Positions 35,486-47,074 of a stretch of DNA of 64,000 bases are shown here, in pieces; position 1 is the stretch's first letter, and each line of letters starts with the position of its first letter. Origin of the DNA: Theobroma cacao (taxonomy: Eukaryota; Streptophyta; Magnoliopsida; Malvales; Malvaceae); assembly GCF_000208745.1 (NCBI RefSeq), contig NC_030852.1:10022985-10086984 (forward strand), given 5' to 3'. The position numbers and the translations under genes were made by a program. The notes under the pieces are model-generated. The model saw only the letters and a program-made list of their open reading frames with translations. It was not told the DNA's origin and searched no databases.

Positions 35486-37534
35486 TGACACCTAGTACCT
35501 TCGTATAGAAGTCAATATGACCTTATCAATGAGACAAAGCGTCAATGGATGCTGATTTAAGTACTAAAGGATGGAGACGGGTGAAAAGAGTATTTTAAGA
35601 TAAAATGTTCCACACGCGAAGAAATAATAATATAATAATAACATTTTTATCGAGGAGAAATTTGTGAGATAAGAGGTGATTCGGATGTGAATTGAGGTAA
35701 AGTAAGATGTTTTGGAGCCCTAGAAGGCTAGTAGAAAATTTTAGAATAAATAAATATTTTATTAATAAAATAATATTAAAATATTAATATTTTATTCGGT
35801 GTCAAAATTTTTCATGAAGGAGAAGTATATGGTTAATCTAAGTGGAGGAGAAGAAGAACGAGGAAATTTTAGAGAAAAATAACATTAATGGGGCTCGCAT
35901 GTCTTTATTAAATAAAGCTAGTGCTGGTAGGTAAATATTTAAATATTACAGTGTTACTGCATTGAATCATAAATTTGCTAAGTTCGGTTGATCTTTATAC
36001 CTTGAAGCACCAAGGTAACGAAAATTCAAACTTGAATAATTAGTTTAATAGGTTTGTGAATTAGACTAGAGTTCTAGGTTAAAAGTTGGGTTAGAGTGTA
36101 TATTGTATAGTGTATATTTATTAGAATTATTAAATTCAAATTATGACTTGATGGAGGTTGTTATGGCTTATTGGTAAATATAGGTTTTAACGATATTTCG
36201 GGACTACCTAGATTAAGACTTTGTTGGCACTAGTCTTGTAAAGTGCCAGTGAGGTGAGTGAACTTACATTTAAAAATGTTTTGGGATAAATGCACATGTG
36301 TTTGAATGAAACATTTGAAAACTTTATTTGTATTTGTTTTAAAATGTGCCTGGGTACAAGCCTTTGATGAAATGTCTTTACTTTGTGAAATTGTACAATG
36401 CGATTAACTCATGTGTTCCTATATTATGCGATATGTATAAGGTGATGAATTACTTATTTGAAATATTATGTTGAATTGCCAAATGATTTGCGGCATGCAA
36501 TGTATTGTTATGCAAAGATTCTTGTTTTATGTTGTTACATGTGCCATGCATTGAAATGTAATGTTGAATGATAATTGTAACCACGCATGTGCGGTGTAGG
36601 AGGGCATATGTCGGTGATGATGGGTGATTCTAGCTATGTGCGGTGTGGGAGTGCATATGAGCTGATGACTGATGGGTGATGATTTGAGCTATGTACAGTG
36701 TGGGAGTGCACATGAGTTGATGACCGGAGGATGATGATTCCAGCTATGTGTGGTGTGGGAGTGCACATGAGCTGATGATCGGAGGATGATGATTCCAGCT
36801 ATGTGTGGTGTGGGAGTGCACATGAGCTAATGACCTGTGGTTGCATATATGTTTACACATACCATAGAAATGTTAGAGAAATTGTGCAATAGCATTGAAT
36901 GTTGAAAGTTGAATTTTCTAAATGCTTTAAAATGAGTTGAAAAACAGTACAACATCGAGTTTTGTTCATAATATACAAAATTGCATTGTTTTTAAATGAG
37001 TGCATCATGTTCAAAAAAAAAAACTCTTCGTATCGTTTGCTTGTTCCCCTTCTATGTTCATTCACTGGGTTTATACTCATCCTTTTCAATTTCATGTCTT
37101 AGTTTTTAGGTTTGAAGATAGTTGGATCTTAGATAGAGGCGTTTCCTCCTGTTCATCTTACGGTAGGTTTACCAAAACACTCCATGTTAGCATCCAAACC
37201 AGAGTCACTCCACTGATAGTCAAGGTCTTTGTATGTTTATATGGTTATTTAAATGTAATTCATTGGATTTGCTGTAAACACTGTATGTTTGGTATGCATG
37301 TTAATGTCACCATAGGTTGGCAAATGGTAATATTATTTTATGAATGGTATTGTTCAGTTGCCATAACTTATTTTCAAAAGGAAATTATTTTTGAAAACAA
37401 TGAACTAAGAACCTTAGAGGTAAAAGAGGGACAGGTGGTCTAATAAACAAGTTTTCATAGAAAGACTTGCTTAGGCCCAAGCCACGCCTATTGGGTCCTT
37501 ATGTCGGTCATGGCCTTGGAATTGGACTATGATA
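35486..37534 (+). repeat. E2 3' LTR (2049 bp, with internal deletion)
   Basis: Matches 5487-7975, but lacks the 572 bp found at 5955-6526; the junction is at a 7-bp AAATTTG (35971-35977). It has five hairpin units against three in the 5' LTR. A donor-like GAG|GTGAGTG begins at 36254. It ends TATGATA at 37534 and is followed by E1 RT sequence. Confidence 0.9.
36581..36832 (+). repeat. Hairpin array, E2 3' LTR (5 units)
   Basis: Five units of the AGCTATGTG(C/T)GGTGTGGGAG type with the matching right arm, about 55 bases apart. The last two units are near-identical, which suggests a recent tandem gain. Confidence 0.85.
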
Positions 37535-38919
37535 CTATTGTGAGAGATACCCGAGTGAAGGTAAGAAATATAAACCAAGTGTCGATAGTGAATGAGTTTT
37601 TAGATGTATTTCCAAAGGAATTACCAGGTTTGCCTCCCGAGCGGGAGATTGAATTTTGTATAGACTTGATTTCAGATACTAGACCCATATCCATACCCCC
37701 ATACCAAATGGCACAGCGGAGCTTAAGGAACTTAAGGATTAGTTAGAAGATTTGTTAGACAAAAGTTTCATCCATTCTAGCGTCTCACCATAGAGAGCAC
37801 CGGTGCTATTTGTAAAATAGAAAGATGGGTCACTTAGATTGTGTGTTGACTATCGACAGCTTAATAAAGTGACAGTGAAGAATAAGTACCCCTTTCTAAG
37901 AATATATGAATTTTTTGACCAACTAAAAAGAACACAAAGTTTCTCTACAATTGATTTACGGTTTGGGTACCATCAATTAAGGATCAGGAATGAGGACATA
38001 CCCAAGGTTGCATTTTGAACAAGATATGGGCATTATGAGTTTTTAGTAATGTCATTTGGGCTTACGAATACCTTTGTGGCATTTATGGATTTGATGAACT
38101 GAGTGTTCAAGCCTTACTTGGACAAGTTTGTGGTGGTATTTATTGATGACATCTTGATATACTCGAAGAGCCAAGAATAGCACAAGCAACACCTTAAGAT
38201 AGTGCTCCAAACTTTAAGAGAACATCAATTGTAAACCAAGTTCTCCAAGTGTGAGTTTTGGCTCGAAAGTGTTGGATTCTTAAGACATGTGATCTCTAAG
38301 GATGGAGTACAAGTAGACCCAAAGAAAGTTGAGGCAGTCGAAAAGTGGCCAAGGCCAGCATCAATTATAGAGATTAGGAGCTTTTTGGGTTTGACTGGCT
38401 ATTATCGTCGTTTTGTGAAGAATTTCTCCAAAATAGCTGCTCCCTTGACCAAGTTGACACATAAAGACACAAAGTTTGTGTGGTCTAATGCTTGTGAGAA
38501 TAGCTTTGAGAAGCTTAAGGCTTGTCTCACCACAACTCCAATATTAAGCCTACCGCAAGGCATAGGGGGTTATAATGTATTTTATGACGCGACACGAGTT
38601 GGTTTAGGGTGTGTATTAATGCAGCATGGCAAAGTGATTGCATATGCGTGTAGACAACTTAAAAGGCATGAGAAAATTACCCTACACATGATTTGAATAT
38701 GGCAATAATCGTGTTTGCCTTAAAGATTTGGAGACATTACTTGTATGGTGAGACTTGCAAGATATATACAGATCACAAGCGCTTGAAGTATATATTTCAA
38801 TAGAGGGATCTTAACTTGCAGCAACGTAGATGAATGGAGTTGTATAAGGATTATGATTGTACTATTCTCTATCATCCTGGTAAGGCAAATGCAGTGGGGA
38901 TCCCTTAAAACAAAAATCG
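37535..38919 (+). pseudogene. E1 reverse transcriptase and RNase H (degenerate)
   Basis: RT resumes in frame with IVRDTRVKV, then EFLDVFPKELPGLPPERE. A one-base loss near 37710 shifts the frame after PPYQMA. RT motifs continue: [42 protein letters not shown], and the catalytic FIDDILIYSK box at 38139-38168. RNase H follows in another frame from 38289: [46 protein letters not shown], then [11 protein letters not shown]. There are several in-frame stops, among them TGA for Trp in QQRR-stop-MEL. Both domains keep their acidic catalytic positions, but the ORF cannot be translated through. Confidence 0.9.
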
Positions 38920-40225
38920 ATGGGGAGTTTGGCACATATATCTGTAGATAGGAGATCTTTGATTCGGGAGATGCATGGCTTAGGAGATATGGGTTTGCAT
39001 TTTGAAGTTTCAGAGACAAAGATGTATCAAGATTTGAGGAAGGTATACTATTGGGAAGGACTGAAGAAACATGTGGCTGAGTTTGTTTCTAAGTGTCTAG
39101 TTTGTCCGTAGGTTAAGGCAGAGCACCAAAGGCCCACAGGGCTACTACAACCATTACTGGTGCTCGAATGGAAGTGGGAGCATGTTGCAATAGACTTTGT
39201 AATGAGCTTGCCCCGAACTAGTGAGGGTTACGACTCGATTTGGATTATAGTAGACCAGTTAACGAAGTCAGCTCATTTTCTTTCGATTAAGACTACTTAC
39301 GAGGCTGCCCAGTACGTTCGAGTTTATGTGGATGAAATAGTACGACTGCATGGCATTCCCATTTCTATAGTATCTAACAGAGGGACACAGTTCACCAGTA
39401 GGTTCCGAGGAAAGTTGCAAGAGGCTTTGGGCACTAGTTGGATTTCAGCACAATTTTCCACCCTCAGACTGATGGACAGTCTAAACGAACAATACAGACG
39501 TTGGAAGATATGCTGAGGGCATGTGTAATAGACCTTGGGGTCAGATTAGATAGGTATTTACCCTTAGTGTAGTTTGCTTATAACAATAGCTTCCAAACTA
39601 CTATATAGTTGGCACCATTTGAGGCATTATATGGACAGAGGTGCAGGTCACCCATTAGGTGGCTAAAGGTGGGAGAAAGGAAGCTTTTGGGGCTAGAGTT
39701 GGTGATGGACACCATCGAGAAGATACACATGATCCATTAGAGGACAGCACAAAGTAGACAACAATCATATGCGGTTAACAAATGGAGATACTTGGAGTTC
39801 AAAGTAGGGGATCATGTATTTTTAAGGTCTCACTTACAAAATGGGTAATGAGGTTTGACAAGAAAGGAAAATTAAGTCCTCAGTATGTAGGACCTTTCGA
39901 GATCTTAGAAAAGATTGGCGTAGTAGCATACCAGTTGGCGCTACTACCAGACCTTTTGAATATCCACCTCGTATTTCATTTGTCAATGCTTAGAAAGTAT
40001 AACCCTGATCCATCTCATGTAATACAATATGAAACCATTTAGTTGAGAGATGACTTAACCTATGAGGAGCAACTGGTGGCTATTCTTGATATGCAAGTTA
40101 AAAAGCTCTGCTTAAAAAATGTAGCCTCAGTGAACGTGTTATGGCGAAACCACACCAGTGAAGAGGTAACGTTGGAGGCTAAAAAGGAGATGCAGACAAA
40201 GTATCCACACCTCTTCAATACATAG
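38920..40225 (+). pseudogene. E1 integrase with chromodomain-like C-terminus (degenerate)
   Basis: The zinc-binding end is recognisable (SKCLVCP-stop-VKAEHQRP). The core has WEHVAIDFVMSLP with the first catalytic Asp. The second catalytic position is SNRGTQFTS, Asn instead of Asp, and the third reads [13 protein letters not shown], Lys instead of Glu; both are single G-to-A changes. A frameshift occurs near 39470. Stops follow before FAYNNSF, LAPFEALYG and RTAQSRQQSY. The C-terminal part has YVGPFEILEKIG, then a stop, DDLTYEEQLVAIL and VLWRNHTSEEVTLEAKKEM. This ending resembles the chromodomain-type tail of Tekay/Del chromoviruses. It ends at TAG after HLFNT. Confidence 0.88.
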
Positions 40226-40278
40226 AGGTACCCTACCTTATAGTTGGATTTAAATTCAGGGACCGAATTCCTTTTAAT

Positions 40279-40287
40279 GGGGGAGAA
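40279..40287 (+). other. E1 polypurine tract
   Basis: GGGGGAGAA immediately precedes the 3' LTR start TGTGAAACC. It would prime plus-strand synthesis. Confidence 0.85.
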
Positions 40288-41734
40288 TGTGAAACCTCGA
40301 CCTCTAAATATGAGTATCTTGAGGTAGACACAAAGACATGGATTAGGGGTAATCTTGTCATTTTTCTTAGTGAGCTCCAAAAAATAGGTTTTCTAATATT
40401 ATTAAGGTCTAAGCAAGTAAAATAAGTAAATAAATAATATATAACAATAAAATAAAGAAAATAAAAATAATTTCCATATTAAGGGTAAAAAGGTAATTTT
40501 AGATCTCAAGTCTAAATTTCTAAGTTTTCGTGGATTCGAGTACCTTTAATCTATTATGGAATTTTTCTCAATGTCAAAAGAGAAAAACAGTGAACCAAGA
40601 GAAAGAGGGAAGACAAAGTTAACTTGTTAATGGCATTTTTATAAATATGTGAAACTTTTGTCAACCCTAGGTGTAAATATCTCACTTTCCAACACTTTCC
40701 AGCACTTTCTCCATTCTACCTCTCATTTTTTCTCTCCATTGTAGATTTTTCATCTTCCATGGAGTTCATCCTTGAAACTCCCATAACTTTCTCATACTGA
40801 CTCCAAATTTCATGTTTGTGGTACACTTTTCATAGGATTTTTCATGTTCTTTCACTTTTTCACCTCAAAAAGCCTCAAAAAGTTTTACTATGCATTTTCT
40901 CTCACTAGCTGAACTTTTTTGAGAGAGAAACTCTTGAAACTAGTTTAAAAACTCTTGAAGGAATTTTCCCCTCTTTAATCCTTACTAAGGAAATTCAACT
41001 ACAGGTCCACCAATGTGAGTAATGAGTTAGGATTTATTTCTAAGTTGTTAATGATGGCCAATAATTAGATTTGTGGGCTGTTTTATTGTTGAAGGTTATA
41101 TTATGGTGGAAATGTGATTATTTATTTCTAGTGTGATTAGAATAGTGCAAAAAATGATTAATTTAACAAAAAGCATTGTGTTGGTGTAAGATGTCACTAA
41201 GGGAATTAATTAAGTTTAGAATTATGAATTTTAAGGACGATATAGGTGCTGGAAAATGGAAGTAATGAAAGAAGTGTTATGAAATTTGCTGGAGTTAGTA
41301 TTAAGTTGACTAGTCACATAGTGATTGAGAGCTAGTTAAGAAAAACTAGAAAAGTTTGATTTAGGAAACAACCTTTGGATTTATATTCATGCAAATTGGG
41401 TTGGTTGTGATGCTATTATGTGTGATAGGTTCTAACGAGACCCCACATTTCCACTTGGAGCATTAGTTGAGGTTGGAGCCAATCAAAAACGGAAAATCAA
41501 CAAAGATAAGTGAGTGAACTTGCATTTAAAATGTTTTCGGATAAATGCATATGCGTTTGAATGAATCACTTGAAAAATCTTATTTGTCTTTTCTTTAAAA
41601 TATGCATGGGAACAAGCCTTTGCTAAAACGTCCTTACATTGTGAAATTTGTAATGTGATGAATTCATGTGTTTTCTATATTATGTTGATATGTATGTTAT
41701 GCCTTGAAAGGTAGTATTGTATGATAACTACAAC

Positions 41735-41868
41735 CGTGCGTGTGTGGTGTGGGAGTGCACATGACGGTGGTGATGTGGCATGGGAGTGCACATGATGATA
41801 TTGCTGTGTGCGGTGTGGGAGTGCACATGATGACATTAGCTATGTGCGATATGGGAGTGCACATGAGT
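41735..41868 (+). repeat. Hairpin array, E1 3' LTR (4 units)
   Basis: Four units matching those of the 5' LTR (2041-2172), with point differences only. Confidence 0.8.
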
Positions 41869-42654
41869 TGGATTGAGCCAGTAGTTGTATGAGTGGAGCC
41901 ATGTTGATTATTTTGGGCTAAGCGAAATGTCTTTGATGTATGTTTGAAATTATCTATGGATATCTGTATATATATATATGAAGTAGATATATATATACAT
42001 AAATTCTTGTATACATGTTTACACATACTATTAAAAGGTTAGGGAAATGCTATATGATTGCATTGAACGTGAAGGTATTGCAAACAACCCCATTTTCACC
42101 ACAGCCAAATTGATTCTCTTTGCAGCGAGAAACTTTTTGTCTTAAAAGTCATTGTTCTCGCTATAGCCAAATTGACTTTTGTTGCAGCGAGAAACTTTTT
42201 TCCTTGAGAGTCACTGTTCTCGTCGTAGCCAAATTTGATTCTCGCCGCTGTGAGAAACTCTTTGTCTTGTTTGAAGATTTACTGCAGTTCTCACTTTTTA
42301 ACTTCATTGTTGATCACGGATCCTTCAACACTAAGGGATTAAATAATGAAGGGCTGAAGTGAGGGGTTTTAACAAGAAATTTAGCCAAATTGCATTGGTT
42401 TTTTTATAAGTGCATTCGTATTTCCAAAAAACTTTTCATATTGTTCCTTGTTCCCTTCCTATGTTCACTCACTAGGTTTATACTAACTCTTTTCAACTTC
42501 ATGTTTTCAAATTTGGAGGCAGTTGGGACCTAGATTGAGGTGTCTACTTATATTCGCCTTTTGGTAGGTACCATGGCATTCAGTAGCAGTACCCATACCC
42601 AAAGTCACTCCACTGGTAGTCAAGGGTCTTTTGCTTGTGTACATGTATACTAGA

Positions 42655-45021
42655 TGTTATCACGACACAATCTCGGGTCATGACCGATGCAAGGACCCAA
42701 TAGGCATAGCCTACTAGGCCCAAGCAAGCCTTCCTATATGAATTTGTAATTAGTCCATCTATCATTCATATTTCCTTAAGATCTATACTTAATAGTGTTC
42801 GAATGCTAATTTCGTTGAAGACAATTCGTAGAACCTAAGTAAATACTCACACTGGCATCATAAATTAAAATATACATAGATAGTTTGTCAAATGTATCTT
42901 AACAATTCACATTAAACATATATATGCATATACAAAGACCTTGACTGTTAGCAGAGTGACTCTAGGCGTGGGTGCTAACATTTAGTGTTAGGGTGACCTA
43001 CCGAAAAATAGATAAAAGGAAGCACCTCGGCCTAGGAATCCAACTACGTTCGAACCTAAAAACTAAAACATGAAGTTGAAAATAATGAGTATAAACTCAG
43101 TGAATGAACATAGGAAGGGAACAAACATTAATACTGGAAGTTTTAGAAAACATAATGCACTTATGTTGAAAACAATGAAATTTAGTCTAATTGCTTGTCA
43201 CAACGAAAATCCATTTTTGCTGTAATGAAAATCGATTTGAAAGCATTCATCAAAATTTTAACATTAAATTTTCAGTGCAAACACATAATATTTTCCCTAA
43301 CCTTTCTATGTATGTGTATACATGTATAAAAGTTCCATCTCACCAGCTCATGTGCATTTCCATGTCGCACATGGCATATATCATCAGTGTGTGCACTCAC
43401 ACAGCACACCACTATCGCCATCATGTACACTCCCACATCGCACATGGCATATATCATCAGTGTGTGCACTCACATAGCACACCACTATAATCCGCTCATG
43501 TGCACTCCTACAGCGCACATAGCTAGGTCATCATCAGCTCATGTGCACTCCTACACCACACATCGTTGGGTCATTATCAGCTCATGTGCACATCTACACT
43601 GCACATAACTAGGTCATCTTTATCACACAATAGTAATATCCAATGCATAACATGCATATCAATACATTGTGGGAACGCATTAACTAATCATATTACACAT
43701 TTCACAAGATAAAAACATTTCATCAAGGGCTTGTTCCCTAGGTATAATTTAAAGCAAAAACAAATAAGATTTCCAAATGATTCATTCAAGCACATATCCA
43801 TTTCCCAAAACAATTTATATACAAGTTCACTCACAGTGTCTTTGTTGATTCTTTGATCGACTCTAATTGCGTCTAATGCTCTGAATGGAGATATGGAGTC
43901 TCGTTGGAACCTATCACACACAATTACATCACACCAACTCAATTTACATAAATACTATTCCAAAAATTGTTTCCTAAATCAAGTTTTACTAGTTATTCCT
44001 AACTAGCTTCCAATTACTATTTAAGTAGTCATTGTTCATACTAGACATGATTAAATAACGTTCAACAATAAATCAGCCCACAAACCTAATTATTGGCCAT
44101 CACTAATAACTCAAAAATCAAATCTAACTCATTACTCACCTTAGTGGTTTTATAGTGGAATTCTTTTCAAGATGTCTTCAAGCTATCAAGGAAAATCTAT
44201 CTCTCTCTCTCTAAAACTGTTTAGCTAGTGAAAGAAAGTGTAGAGGAAGAGCTTTTGAGGGTTCTTGAGGTGTAAAAGTGAAAGAGTAAGAAAAACCCTA
44301 TGAAAAAATGTGCAAAAGCATGAAAATCGGAGTTAATTCAAGAAAGTTATGGAGGCTGTAAGGTTTCTTTTCCATTAAAGGGGGAAAACGTTTAGTGAGG
44401 GCAAAGGATGGGAAGAATAAGAAGAAGCTGCTAGAATTGAGGAGAAGGTGCTGGAAGAAATGAGATATTTATCCTAAAGTCAATTAAAGTTTCACAGAAT
44501 TTACAAAAATGCCCCCTTTTTGTTCTTCTAGTGTAGTACCTTCACTTTGACAAAAAGTTTGACCACTTTTTAGTTAGAACTGGGCAAAGTGGTAAACATA
44601 AAAATTGTATCTCCACTTCTTAGCTTTCAAATGGTCTAAAACACATGTCATTTTGATTTCTGTAGTGGGAGATATGCTTGATAAACCAAAACATATGCAA
44701 ATAAAGTAACAATTAATTATGCACCTTTCTTCACCAATTGAAATTATTTTTGATCCTACTCCTATAAAAACATAAAATAATTATAAATAACATAAAACTA
44801 GCATCATTAACTCAAAATAAACATTTAAACATAAATTAAACTAAACTAATAAAATAAAAAAAGCACTTAAATTCAATCCTAAATCTAGTCCAACTTAAGC
44901 TAATTAGGTATTTAATCTCCCATTAAATATGTGAATTTGATGCACTCAACAGTCTACCTCTAGTCACGCATCTATGGAGGTCGGGGTTTCACAATTATCC
45001 ACCATATTAAAGTACGGGGTA
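42655..45021 (-). mobile_element. Inverted family B LTR inside E1 3' LTR
   Basis: Antisense LTR with TGTTATCACGAC at the left and GTACGGGGTA at the right. In sense it starts like the E3 LTR (TACCCCGTACTTTAATATGG), skips about 75 bases, then continues TGTGAAACCCCGACC. It has no PBS, PPT or coding part. It is flanked by a repeat of about 256-260 bp of host LTR rather than a 5-bp duplication. Its hairpin array is the longest in the window. Confidence 0.75.
43344..43612 (-). repeat. Hairpin array, inverted LTR (about 7 units, antisense)
   Basis: About seven antisense units, some of which form a higher-order pair: a block containing ATGGCATATATCATCAGTGT occurs twice about 70 bases apart. Confidence 0.75.
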
Positions 45022-45581
45022 TTTTTTTTTTATATAAGTGCATTCGTATTTTCAAAAAACTTTCCGTATGGTTTGTTTGTTCCCTTCCTATGTTCACTCA
45101 CTAGGTTTATACTCACTCTTTTCAACTTCATGTTTCAGATTCAGAGGCAGTTGGGACCTAGATTGAGGTGTCCACTTATATTCACCTTTTCGTAAGTATC
45201 ATGGCATTCAGTAGTAGTACCCGTACCCAAAGTCACTCCGCTGGTAATCAATGGTCTTTTGCTTGTGTACATGTATTCCAGATGTGAATTGTTAAGAATT
45301 ATTTTGTAAACAAAATGTGTATATTTTGATTGATGATGCCATCATCAGTTGGCAATGGATGACATTATTTTGGGAGAACGCAAACATATGTATTTAGTTG
45401 CCATGGCATATTATTGAAGTACTCATAGTTGAGAATTACGAATTGTGGCTTTAGAAATGATGATGTATGATTGATAGATTAATGAACAAGATCACATAAA
45501 GAGGCTTGCTTGGGCTTAGTGGGCTATGCCCATTGGGCCCATGCGCTGGTCATGGCTCAGGATTTGGGCTGTGACATCTCG

Positions 45582-47074
45582 TGGGGACATAGGTGATAGT
45601 GTACACTTACCATTCAGTTATCAAATATTTGATTGCTAAGAAGAATGTTAAACCAAGATTAATAAGGTGGATTTTTTTGCTACAAGAGTTTAATATACAG
45701 ATTCATGACAGAAAAGGAACAGAAAATCAAGTGGTAGACCACTTCTCAAGATTAGAGATGGAAACTCAAGGTAAGGATTCAACTTTAATCAAAGAGACAT
45801 TTCTTGATGAAAAAATCCTTCAAGTTGGTAAGAAATTACTTCCTTGGTATTTTGATTTCATGAATTATCTGGTAAGCAATATTATTTCGCCCTTATTTAA
45901 ATTTTCATTAGAAAAAGAAATTTTTGCATGATGTTGAATTTTATTTTTGGGATGAGCCTTACTAATTCAAGCAGTGTAAATACCAATTCTTTAGAAAACT
46001 TGTCTCAGAAAAAGAAATTCAAATTATGCTTCACCATTGCCATTCTTCAGATTATGAAGGACTCTTTGGAGGAACAAGGTCTACTGCTAAAGTCCTCCAA
46101 TCAGGTTCGTATAGGCTTACATTATTTAAGGATGCTCACAGTTTTGTTTTGTATTGTGACATGTGCTAAAGAATGGGTAATATCTCAAGGCGACATGAGA
46201 TGCCTCTCAACAACATCCTAGGGACAAAAAGTTTTGATGTATTAGGTATTGACTTCATGGGCCGTTCATGTCTTCATACAACAACAAAAACATGTTGCTT
46301 GCTGTTGATTATGTCTCCAAATGGGTTAAAGCAACAACCTTTCCTCATAATGATTCAAGGGTGGTGATGAATTTCATTAAGAAGAATATTTTCACTTAAT
46401 TTGGCACTTCAAGGGCAATTATTAGTGATGAGGGGTGTCACTTTTGCAACAAGTATTTTGATATGCTTATGGCAAAATATGGAGTTAAAAACAAGGTTGC
46501 AATTGCGTACAATCATTAAACTAGTGGCCAAGAAGAAGTATCAAAGAGAGAAATCAAGATGATTTTGGAGAAAACAGTGTCTTCCATAATAAAAGATTGG
46601 GCAAAAAGGCTAAATGATGCATTGTGGGCATATAGGATTGCTTTCAAGACCCCAATTGGCATGTCTCCATATAAGTTAGGTGTTGGCAAGGCTTGTCACT
46701 TATCGGTGGAACTTGAGCACAATACTTATTGGGCCATGAAGAAGTTCAATTTTGATTTATAAGTAATGGGTGAGCAAAGGTTGTTGCAATTAAATGAACT
46801 TGATGAATTTCGCCTTCAAGCCTATGAGAATGCCAAACTCTATAAAGAGAAAACAAAGCAATGTCATGATAAGAAGATAGTTGAAAGAAGCTTTGAGCTA
46901 GGACAATCAGTGTTGCTTTATAACTATCGCTTGAAATTATTTCCGAGAAAGCTCAAATCAAGGTTGTCTGGTCCTTTCATTGTCAATGAAGTATTTCCAC
47001 AAGGAGCAATCAAAGTTAGAGGGACATATGGTCAAAAATTTAAAGTCAATGGACAAAGATTGAAGCGTTATTGA
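45582..47074 (+). pseudogene. Athila/Tat-like pol, RNase H end and integrase (right half)
   Basis: Continues the frame broken at 601: [21 protein letters not shown], then [16 protein letters not shown] and [12 protein letters not shown]. Integrase follows with zinc-binding remnants (LHHCHSSDYEG, CDMC), catalytic GIDFMG, ISDEGCHF and VSKREIKM. All three acidic positions are therefore still present, though split by stops and frameshifts. The C-terminal part is open from 46766 to the TGA at 47072-47074 ([41 protein letters not shown]). This ending is characteristic of Athila/Tat integrases. Confidence 0.88.

Larger units (their letters stand above)
5487..37534 (+). mobile_element. E2: non-autonomous long-LTR element (LARD-like), carrying E3 and a copia-like solo LTR
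   Basis: Inserted in E1 between protease (GYLAAY) and RT (IVRDTRVKV). The 5' LTR is 5487-7975, the PBS 7980-7991, the PPT 35471-35485 and the 3' LTR 35486-37534. The left end reads TAACACC and the right end TATGATA; the 3' LTR start (TGACACC) and 5' LTR end (TATGACA) show these are mutated TG and CA ends. I see no clean target duplication. After removing nested insertions the internal region is about 4.4 kb and contains no recognisable gag-pol, only one decayed ORF (8217-8729). Long LTRs plus a long gene-poor interior fit the LARD class of non-autonomous elements. Confidence 0.85.
602..45576 (+). mobile_element. E1: chromovirus-like (Tekay/Del-type) Ty3 retrotransposon, carrying a 32-kb nest
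   Basis: E1 is a full-length element bounded by TGTGAAACC at 602 and GTGACA ending at 45576. It has a perfect 5-bp target-site duplication, tctcg, at 597-601 and 45577-45581. Removing it restores the interrupted Athila RNase H frame. Its parts are the 5' LTR (602-3358), tRNA-Met type PBS (3363-3374), gag/protease (3582-5486), RT to integrase with chromodomain-like end (37535-40225), PPT (40279-40287) and 3' LTR (40288-45576, itself interrupted). Without insertions the internal region is about 4.9 kb, so the original element was about 10.4 kb. Stops, frameshifts and changed catalytic residues show it is dead. Confidence 0.9.
40288..45576 (+). repeat. E1 3' LTR, split by an inverted LTR and a duplicated segment
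   Basis: Matches the 5' LTR from 40288 to 42654, and again from about 45024 to 45576. The segments 42399-42654 and about 45024-45283 are two copies of the same LTR part, and the inverted LTR lies between them. Its TATA box reads TGTAAATA, and the acceptor-like site near 42507 reads TTTTCAA. The hairpin array has four units (41735-41868). It ends GGGCTGTGACA, followed by the target duplication tctcg. Confidence 0.88.

Noticed and set aside
36581..36832. CRISPR-like regular repeats with spacers
   Set aside because: The units are LTR-internal tandem repeats about 55 bp apart with related, not unique, intervals, in a plant genome with no cas-like genes. They recur in homologous LTRs.
5482..37539. 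A 5-bp target duplication for E2
   Set aside because: gctta on the left and ctatt on the right do not match, and small shifts of the boundary do not help. The ends have mutated, so I give no duplication.
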